From: Oscillospiraceae bacterium
GTDB taxonomy: Bacteria > Bacillota > Clostridia > Oscillospirales > Oscillospiraceae
Assembly: GCA_020025595.1 (NCBI GenBank)
Contig: JAHHRV010000028.1
Location: 1 to 19,393, forward strand
Reading direction: 5' to 3'
DNA: 19,393 nt
Part shown: positions 16,101-19,393 of the stretch, in pieces
How positions within the stretch are numbered: the first letter of the stretch is position 1
Layout: every line of letters starts with the position of its first letter
The notes under the pieces: model-generated
Seen by the model: only the letters and a program-made list of their open reading frames with translations
Database searches by the model: none
Told to the model about the DNA's origin: nothing
Translations under genes and position numbers: made by a program

Positions 16101-17278
16101 ACTCTGTGATGCAGTATAACTACAGCCACAACAACGAAGGCGGCTTTATGCTGATCATGGGCGGCTATAACCACATTGGTGCAACTGTCCGTTATAACAT
16201 CAGCCAGAACGATAAGGACAAGGCAATTGAATTTGCTCAAGGTCTGCCCCTGGGCACCATGATCTACAACAACACCCTGTATTCTGACAGCAAGCTGCCT
16301 CGCGGTTTGTTCCTGCTGTCCAACATCGGTGCAGGTCAGGGCGTTTTCGACGGATTCGCATTTAACAATGTGTTCTGCTATCCCGAGGGTCAGCACCACT
16401 TCGATACCGAAGTCCAGAAGCTGAAGAACCACATGAAGTTCTTCAACAATGCTTATGTCGGCGGTATTGCAGCACCTGCTGAGGAAACCAATCCCATCGT
16501 GCTGGCAAGCATCGAAGAGGCTGGCTTTGTAAATCCGGGCAAGGCTCCCGAAGTTAACCCCACTCACAAGCCTCTGCCTCACAGCGATGAGGGCCTCTTG
16601 GGTTATCAGCTGACCGAGAACTCCGCTCTGAAGGATAAGGGCGTTACTCTGCAGGAAGCTATGACTCATTTCGGCGTATCCGAAAATGGTCCTGTGGACG
16701 GCAGAGCACTGTCTCCCCGTAACCTGTTTGACCAGGCCAGGAATGAAGGCCGCAGCAGCATTGACTGCGTGGTTGGAGAGAACTTCCCGGTCGTTCCCGG
16801 CGTAAGCTACAATCAGGATTTCTTCGGCACTGAAATCACCGGCACACCCGATATTGGTGCTGCGGAGTTTGTGAAGGAAGACACGAAGCCCACTGAGCCC
16901 ACTGATCCTGTAGAGCCTACCAATCCCGTGGAGCCTACCAACCCTGTGGAGCCTACCAATCCCGTGGAGCCTACCAACCCTGTGGAGCCTACCAACCCTG
17001 TGGAACCCACCAACCCTGTGGAGCCTACTGATCCTGTAGAGCCCACCAAACCCGTGGAACCCACTGTTCCTGTGGTCCCCACTGAACCCGTAGAGCCTTC
17101 CGTACCTGCTGAAACAACAGCACCTACCGAAGTTCCCGAGTCCACTGAGGCACCCAAGCCCGCTAAGCCCAACAAGACTCCCAACACCGGAGATGAACAG
17201 AGCATCTTCCTGTGGGTTTGCCTGGGCGGCGCAGCATTCCTGCTTGCTCTGGAAATGAAGCAGAGAAAAGCAAAGTAA
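13190..17278 (+). CDS. Cell-wall-anchored multidomain beta-helix protein (putative carbohydrate-active or adhesion protein)
   Basis: The ATG at 13190 (GGAGG 6 bases upstream) gives 1362 residues. In order: signal peptide (1-29); a Glu/Thr-rich spacer (about 45-100) with EATEATEA; two concanavalin-like modules (about 115-290 and 385-560), each with an FRGGN-[ST]-FE segment and a VNGK/INGQ strand; an InlB-like module after each (about 298-377 and 566-653). A right-handed parallel beta-helix (about 662-1150) opens FYIDAENGDDAADG and holds HGTTDGQGFDCDHASSN and NYSHNNEGGFMLI. Proline repeats of PTNPVE follow. The sortase-type tail has TPNTGD, a hydrophobic helix and RKAK. Such helices usually bind or cleave polysaccharides; no fixed catalytic residue is named here. 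Codon use is strongly biased, suggesting high expression. Confidence 0.9.
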   Translation: MKNSLRRGVAALLLGCFLLGAGVEYVSAADVQPVTETVPQPNVNVTEETTADIPLQDLVEAELIQPEASTEATQEATEATEATEAETVAEEPQTQDVVDAAVKTAPKPLQRELMKDAFDNGNEWNVNSSNISFVNGKAVFKGAGPSPHMVSKNAIFANDMLIHVDLETLAGNTNANTKIGFRGGNTFEDERLQVRFDYPHDLVIFEKVAGNTVVETYQQVNVSAMDIKTPGKQLAVDIQVNGKTATVWINGEQVISATSDSIAAMPQGPILVAGQYPNQEFTLDNLLVTTDELQNGVEIPVTLKVVTDGEENPAGGTLTADRTSGFSGDIVNLTVKANHGYVFDKYTTNTDNLVVIRDNRFQLNNKFEEIVVTAHFVTRQPGRDELHFEDFGGEMTQLPEDCTIQDEQLIVDVPTGKPNTSYSFDSKIFDKLGADDGYRITLDLNRLTDKNGTLQVAFRGGNSFEERYALVINTQGSAMLRQFHNGNNNELKKAGFQLQQNVNNHVVIEVVGNQVTVSINGQNLLSYTDNAQWEGMKPQVWLINMTPETKIAFDNVLVERIRQRKQITVTTTLNGAEDKEYVAGTVTVDQTQASAGDQITFNVMAKAGYGLKTVTFEGVGGTITKAPQVNEQGQFIMPDGDFKSLNVKAEFEAVDAQRDPCIFYIDAENGDDAADGLSEKTAWKTVSELKNRPAFQPGDQILLKRGSVFQAQQLAFTGMGTKEQPIVVGAYGDGANYPKLEGQGQIDNVVSLNNQQYITVKDLEITNLHSGYNQSFGLNQSNNNKVILRAVNVSIKDFGVASGIHIENCYIHDINGNIDAKWNGGVFFDVQATIEGGKLMGVPSKYDNISITGCTFERVDRSAIKLVSSRWCNQWGPNDPNVPLNWYPSTNVVVRDNYMEYIGGDGITVRDTDGALIEGNLAKDCRYQRTGYNVAIWPFEAANTVIQYNESYNTHGTTDGQGFDCDHASSNSVMQYNYSHNNEGGFMLIMGGYNHIGATVRYNISQNDKDKAIEFAQGLPLGTMIYNNTLYSDSKLPRGLFLLSNIGAGQGVFDGFAFNNVFCYPEGQHHFDTEVQKLKNHMKFFNNAYVGGIAAPAEETNPIVLASIEEAGFVNPGKAPEVNPTHKPLPHSDEGLLGYQLTENSALKDKGVTLQEAMTHFGVSENGPVDGRALSPRNLFDQARNEGRSSIDCVVGENFPVVPGVSYNQDFFGTEITGTPDIGAAEFVKEDTKPTEPTDPVEPTNPVEPTNPVEPTNPVEPTNPVEPTNPVEPTNPVEPTDPVEPTKPVEPTVPVVPTEPVEPSVPAETTAPTEVPESTEAPKPAKPNKTPNTGDEQSIFLWVCLGGAAFLLALEMKQRKAK
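16916..17059 (+). repeat. Eight tandem 18-base units encoding PTNPVE-type repeats
   Basis: Eight consecutive 18-base units start CCTAC/CCCAC and end GTGGAG or a close variant. Units 1-4 alternate AATCCC and AACCCT, which is a duplicated 36-base pair and a sign of recent expansion. They encode the proline-rich wall-spanning stalk before the sortase tail. Confidence 0.92.
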
Positions 17279-17305
17279 AATGCTTTAATACCCCAACAGT
17301 AAAAG

Positions 17306-17339
17306 ACGATGACGGATAAAACTCCGTCATCGTTTTTTT
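17306..17339 (+). terminator. Intrinsic terminator of the surface-protein operon
   Basis: ACGATGACGGA (17306-17316) pairs perfectly with TCCGTCATCGT (17323-17333) around a 6-base loop, followed by a run of T residues to 17339. Confidence 0.94.
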
Positions 17340-17401
17340 ATATAAAAAGGGGAGCTTCCTGTCAGGATACTCCCTTTTCTACTTGAAGTGCGGATAATAT
17401 T

Positions 17402-17704
17402 TCAATCCTTGATCATTCGCACTGCAATTTCCATCATCCGTATTGCGGTATCACGATAGTCACCTACAAGATCAAAAATCCCGTCTTCTGACAAGACTCC
17501 CCGGGACATCGTCTCAGGAATCAGGTGATTGGAATCGTCCTCCAGATCCTGGGATCTCTGCTCACTGTAGTAATACTCGATCAGTTTTTTATAGGCATCA
17601 CGGTTTCCTTCTAATGTATCCAGGAGGTGATTCAGTTTTTCCAGCATTTCGTTCTGCTGCACCATGATATTTTCCATTTCTGTAATATGAGCATATTTTT
17701 CCAT
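17402..17704 (-). CDS. DUF4298-family small protein
   Basis: From the ATG at 17704 the protein has 100 residues. It starts MEKYAHITEMENIMVQQNEM and holds a long coiled-coil-like helix, then LIEYYYSEQRSQDLEDDSN and the motif MSRGVLSEDGIFDLVGDYR (about 66-84). It ends in a helix, RMMEIAVRMIKD. The RGVLSEDG-[IL]-[FY]-DLL-type motif is the hallmark of DUF4298, a family of unknown function in Firmicutes. No signal peptide or membrane helix is seen. The frame is open further upstream to 18007, but that part overlaps the divergent TetR gene. The CAGGAGA ribosome site 8 bases before this ATG decides the start. It is monocistronic. Confidence 0.85.
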   Translation of the reverse strand: MEKYAHITEMENIMVQQNEMLEKLNHLLDTLEGNRDAYKKLIEYYYSEQRSQDLEDDSNHLIPETMSRGVLSEDGIFDLVGDYRDTAIRMMEIAVRMIKD

Positions 17705-17735
17705 TATACTGTCTCCTGACAATTTAATATATTTT

Positions 17736-17765
17736 ATTTTAGCATATGTTCTCTTTTTGTGTCTA
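17736..17765 (-). promoter_or_regulatory. Probable promoter of the DUF4298 gene
   Basis: On the reverse strand TAGACA (17765-17760) and TAAAAT (17741-17736) lie 18 bases apart in AT-rich DNA, about 32 bases before the start codon. Confidence 0.55.
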
Positions 17766-17865
17766 CTTTTCTCCCATAAATTTTGTTGAACTTGATCTAT
17801 TGTGATTTTCTGTGGTGCGATGATACAATAAGTTACCGTTTCTTCACAATGACGATATATTTTAC

Positions 17866-17874
17866 TGGTATAAT
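17866..17874 (+). promoter_or_regulatory. Extended -10 promoter of the tetR-type gene
   Basis: TGG-TATAAT (17866-17874) is an extended -10 box. An AGGAGGT ribosome site at 17886-17892 lies 8 bases before the ATG. The leader is therefore very short. Confidence 0.65.
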
Positions 17875-17900
17875 ACAATTTCCACAGGAGGTGAGCGTTC

Positions 17901-18461
17901 ATGTCCAACATGACAAAACAGGCTCTGGAGGCATCGCTGAAAAATATGATGATGAAAAAGCCTCTGGATAAAATAACCATACACGATCTGACAGATGATT
18001 GCGGCATCAGTCGGATGGCATTTTACTATCATTTCAAAGACATCTATGATCTGATTGAGTGGGTGTGCGTTGAAGATGCTTCCAAAGCGCTTCAGGGAAA
18101 GAAAAACTATGATACATGGCACGAGGGACTGCTGCAGATTTTTGAGGCAGTGCTGGAAAACAAGCAATTTGTGCTCAATGCCTACCGGTGTATCAGCCGT
18201 GACCGGATGGAAAGCTATTTGTACAAGCTTACCTATAACCTTCTGAAGGATGTGGTGGACGAACAAAGCCAGGGAATTGATATTTCTGATCAGGATAAGG
18301 AATTTATCGCAGCATTTTACAAATACAGCTTCGTGGGAATCATGCTGGACTGGATCAAGCAGGGCATGAACGAAGACTACCACAAAATCGCAGAACGAAT
18401 TACGACAACCATGCGGGGAAATGTGTCGAATTCCATCAGAAACTTTACGCAGAACAACTGA
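17901..18461 (+). CDS. TetR/AcrR-family transcriptional regulator
   Basis: The 186-residue protein has the TetR N-terminal DNA-binding domain (about 5-55). The helix-turn-helix reads ITIHDLTDDCGISRMAFYYHFKD, where FYYHFKD is the TetR signature. The remainder is an all-helical ligand-binding and dimerisation domain, resembling the small C-terminal type found in DhaS-like regulators (WIKQGMNED near the end). It likely acts as a repressor released by a small molecule. The oleate hydratase begins 145 bases downstream in the same direction, after a terminator-like hairpin. A fatty-acid-responsive local regulator is a reasonable inference, but no operator has been shown. AGGAGGT supports the start. 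Confidence 0.92.
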   Translation: MSNMTKQALEASLKNMMMKKPLDKITIHDLTDDCGISRMAFYYHFKDIYDLIEWVCVEDASKALQGKKNYDTWHEGLLQIFEAVLENKQFVLNAYRCISRDRMESYLYKLTYNLLKDVVDEQSQGIDISDQDKEFIAAFYKYSFVGIMLDWIKQGMNEDYHKIAERITTTMRGNVSNSIRNFTQNN

Positions 18462-18469
18462 ATCTTGAC

Positions 18470-18514
18470 AAAACAGGCTTGGTGATAAAAATTTTATCAT
18501 TGAGCCTGTTTTAT
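18470..18514 (+). terminator. Hairpin terminator after the tetR-type gene
   Basis: AAAACAGGCT (18470-18479) pairs perfectly with AGCCTGTTTT (18503-18512), and an inner TGATAAAA/TTTTATCA stem extends it. A short T run ends the hairpin. It separates the regulator transcript from the oleate hydratase gene. Confidence 0.8.
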
Positions 18515-18544
18515 AAATGTAAGATTCCCGAGAAACGAGGTAAG

Positions 18545-18608
18545 ATATAGACATGCAAGAGAATTTCCAATACAAACTGATACGAATCTGAAAGGTGGCT
18601 GTCTATAT
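18545..18608 (+). promoter_or_regulatory. Perfect 9-base inverted repeat enclosing the oleate hydratase start
   Basis: ATATAGACA (18545-18553) is the exact reverse complement of TGTCTATAT (18600-18608), which includes the first two bases of the oleate hydratase ATG. The AAAGGTGG ribosome site (18591-18598) lies in the loop. In RNA this could hide the start codon. A 12-codon frame (18553-18591) sits between the arms. Confidence 0.4.
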
Positions 18609-19393
18609 GGAAAAGAAAATTACGAAACTGACACTTGCAGCTGCAGGTCTTGCGGGCGCAGGTGCAGCTGCGGTTTTTGCTAAGAAAAAGCATGACGAAA
18701 AGGAAAAAACCTCTGTCATCTATTCTACCAAAACAAACGACTACCGCAACACGGAGCTTGGCAAGCACGAAAAGAACAGCAAGGGAATCTACTATACCAA
18801 CGGCAATTACGAGGCCTTTGCCCGCCCGGAAAAGCCCGAAGGCGTAGACGAGAAGAGCGCTTATATTGTAGGCAGCGGCCTTGCGTCCATGGCAGCAGCC
18901 TGCTTCCTGGTTCGTGACGGTCAGATGCCCGGTTCTCACATCCACATTCTGGAGGCGATGGATATTGCCGGCGGCGCCTGCGATGGTATCAACGACCCGA
19001 CCCGCGGCTATATTATGCGTGGCGGCCGTGAAATGGAAAACCATTTCGAGTGTCTGTGGGATCTGTTCCGCAGCATTCCGTCTTTGGAAAAGCCCGGTGC
19101 ATCCGTGCTGGATGAGTTCTACTGGCTGAACAAGCATGACCCCAACTATTCTCTGTGCCGTGCTACCGTCAACCGTGGTGAAGATGCCCACACCGATGGC
19201 AAATTCAACCTGAGCCAGAAGGCCTGCATGGAAATCGTGAAGCTGTTCATGACGAAGGACGAGGACCTGTATGACAAAACCATCGAAGATGTGTTTGATG
19301 ATGAGGTGTTCAACTCCACATTCTGGCTGTACTGGCGCACCATGTTTGCCTTTGAAAACTGGCACAGCGCACTGGAAATGAAGCTGTATTTCC
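18607..19393 (+). CDS. ohyA: Oleate hydratase, membrane-anchored form (3' end outside window)
   Basis: The frame runs off the right edge with 262 codons seen. Residues 61-160 follow the oleate hydratase (myosin-cross-reactive antigen) core: YYTNGNYEAFARPEKPEGV, the FAD-binding YIVGSGLASMAA (87-98), HILEAMDIAGGACDG, and RGGREMENHFECLWDL (138-153). That last segment carries the glutamate (Glu142 by my alignment) implicated in hydration in studied homologues. It adds water to the cis-9 double bond of unsaturated fatty acids to give 10-hydroxy acids, a detoxification step in gut bacteria. Unusually, about 60 residues precede the core, with KKITKLTLAAAGLAGAGAAA and a positive KKKHDEKEK end. This looks like an uncleaved membrane anchor. 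AAAGGTGG 8 bases upstream supports this ATG. A TetR-type gene precedes it. Confidence 0.93.
   Translation, partial: MEKKITKLTLAAAGLAGAGAAAVFAKKKHDEKEKTSVIYSTKTNDYRNTELGKHEKNSKGIYYTNGNYEAFARPEKPEGVDEKSAYIVGSGLASMAAACFLVRDGQMPGSHIHILEAMDIAGGACDGINDPTRGYIMRGGREMENHFECLWDLFRSIPSLEKPGASVLDEFYWLNKHDPNYSLCRATVNRGEDAHTDGKFNLSQKACMEIVKLFMTKDEDLYDKTIEDVFDDEVFNSTFWLYWRTMFAFENWHSALEMKLYF

Noticed and set aside
13202..16669. 1155-codon reverse-strand frame as a gene
   Set aside because: It lies wholly antisense to a clear multidomain gene, has no recognisable family or supported start, and is explained by the codon bias of the sense gene.
16916..17059. Tandem repeat considered as a CRISPR array
   Set aside because: The 18-base units are contiguous without spacers and encode an in-frame proline repeat.
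17705..18007. N-terminal extension of the DUF4298 frame
   Set aside because: It overlaps the divergent TetR gene and the promoters, and the family start and ribosome site fit 17704.

Overview
The window looks like chromosome from a Gram-positive anaerobic Firmicute, most likely a gut Clostridia of the Oscillospirales/Ruminococcaceae type. The reasons are consensus sigma-A promoters, strong AGGAGG ribosome sites, SLH-domain and sortase-type surface proteins, families typical of Clostridia (DUF4317, DUF4298, TnpV, fused ThrE) and moderate GC with strong codon bias in some genes. This placement is inference. I see no rRNA, tRNA, CRISPR array or intact mobile element.

Layout. (1) 1-1810: the C-terminal end of an OmpR-type response regulator and its overlapping histidine kinase, then a short reverse-strand relic of the transposon protein TnpV and a bidirectional terminator. 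(2) 1866-4220: a reverse-strand ThrE-type threonine/serine exporter, divergent from a monoacylglycerol-lipase-like hydrolase. (3) 4341-5927: a secreted GH24-type lysozyme with a Listeria-Bacteroides repeat and three SLH domains. (4) 6036-7217: a compact overlapping operon of a 42-residue protein, the tRNA pseudouridine synthase TruA, and an ArsC/Spx-like protein whose usual active-site cysteine is a serine. (5) 7318-11167: an AGCS sodium:amino-acid symporter with no canonical start codon, a class I aminotransferase and a DUF4317 protein.

(6) 11316-12402: a reverse-strand DUF169 gene whose promoter sits among palindromes, followed by a regulatory-looking divergent intergenic region with overlapping inverted repeats and a possible leaderless micro-ORF. 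(7) 12402-17278: a two-gene operon with a 4-base overlap, encoding a membrane-anchored SurA/PrsA-N-like protein and a 1362-residue cell-wall protein (signal peptide, two jelly-roll-like modules, InlB-like modules, parallel beta-helix, tandem PTNPVE repeats, sortase-type tail). (8) 17402-19393: a reverse-strand DUF4298 gene, then a TetR-family regulator and the start of an oleate hydratase with an extra N-terminal hydrophobic anchor.

Themes. Surface biology (lysozyme, the beta-helix protein and its probable helper) and lipid handling (hydrolase, TetR/oleate hydratase) stand out against housekeeping genes. The best candidates for something little described are the helper/beta-helix operon with its complex upstream region, the palindrome-controlled DUF169 gene, the membrane-anchored oleate hydratase with a possible start-codon hairpin, and the cysteine-less ArsC-like protein. 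None amounts to a demonstrated new system from sequence alone.
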